6,343 nucleotides of DNA. Origin: Planctomycetaceae bacterium (GTDB taxonomy: Bacteria; Planctomycetota; Planctomycetia; Pirellulales; Thermoguttaceae). The translations under genes and the position numbers were made by a program. Below the pieces are notes generated by a model. That model made no database searches. It saw only the letters and a list, made by a program, of their open reading frames with translations, and had not been told where the DNA came from. Where the stretch lies: positions 1 through 6,343 of the forward strand of contig JAIRLW010000480.1 in NCBI GenBank assembly GCA_031259095.1. Reading direction: 5' to 3'. Positions within the stretch are counted from its first letter, which is position 1, and every line of letters starts with the position of its first letter. Below are positions 6,255-6,343 of the stretch, in pieces.

Positions 6255-6343
6255 ACATTTTAATTTTTTTTGATCAGAAAGATAATAATAACCTTAAAAA
6301 TAATATTTGTAATGATTCAGTGGAATTTCACATTTTTTGACTG

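Larger units (their letters stand above)
5837..6343. other. AT-rich gene-free tail with degenerate repeats
   Basis: I see no credible gene on either strand in these 507 bases. The sequence is strongly AT-rich with many A and T runs. It holds a copy of the dispersed repeat in reverse orientation (5868-5883), a forward copy with 16 of 19 matches (6309-6327), CTGTTTATC-type repeats (6151-6202), and an ACCACCAAG-type remnant with a hairpin (6215-6254). The last bases (CATTTTTTGAC, 6331-6341) resemble the start of the TTTTTTGATCGAC module, so another repeat unit may begin at the edge. Confidence 0.5.

Overview
The window looks like a gene-sparse, repeat-rich piece of a bacterial chromosome. Three weak signs point to the Planctomycetota: the partial protein at the left edge ends in a membrane helix followed by a LLLRRSVDATPLSEVY-type tail, a pattern I associate with planctomycetal membrane proteins; no recognisable Shine-Dalgarno sequence precedes either complete gene; and the intergenic DNA is full of palindromic repeats. 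None of these is decisive, and the phylum is an inference.

Layout, all genes on the + strand. (1) 1-195: C-terminal end of a membrane protein cut by the window edge. (2) 196-441: an intergenic stretch filled almost entirely by a 188-bp MITE-like unit (202-389). It has imperfect 15-bp terminal inverted repeats and a nearly perfect 26-bp inner inverted repeat. (3) 442-2028: a complete LeuT-type sodium:amino-acid symporter of the NSS/SNF family, with the Na1 and Na2 ligands essentially conserved and the Glu typical of chloride-independent bacterial members. (4) 2029-2507: an intergenic stretch with a short tandem repeat, a solo copy of the 15-bp end seen in the first unit, a perfect 24-bp hairpin, two further small hairpins and a direct repeat. 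(5) 2508-5414: a complete soluble hybrid histidine kinase, PAS-GAF-PAS-HisKA-HATPase_c-pseudoREC-REC. (6) 5415-6343: 929 bases without a credible gene. It holds a long nested hairpin just after the kinase, a cluster of GC-rich palindromes (5623-5836), degenerate CCTGT and ACCACCAAG-type repeats, and dispersed copies of the repeat from the first intergenic region.

The genes do not form an obvious functional unit. The transporter and the kinase are separated by 479 bases of repeats, so they are probably transcribed separately. The kinase has no response regulator or Hpt partner in the window. I found no strong case for a new enzymatic or defence system. The most unusual content is the mosaic of repeat modules shared among the three intergenic regions, and the first receiver domain of the kinase, which has Glu where the phosphoacceptor Asp is expected.
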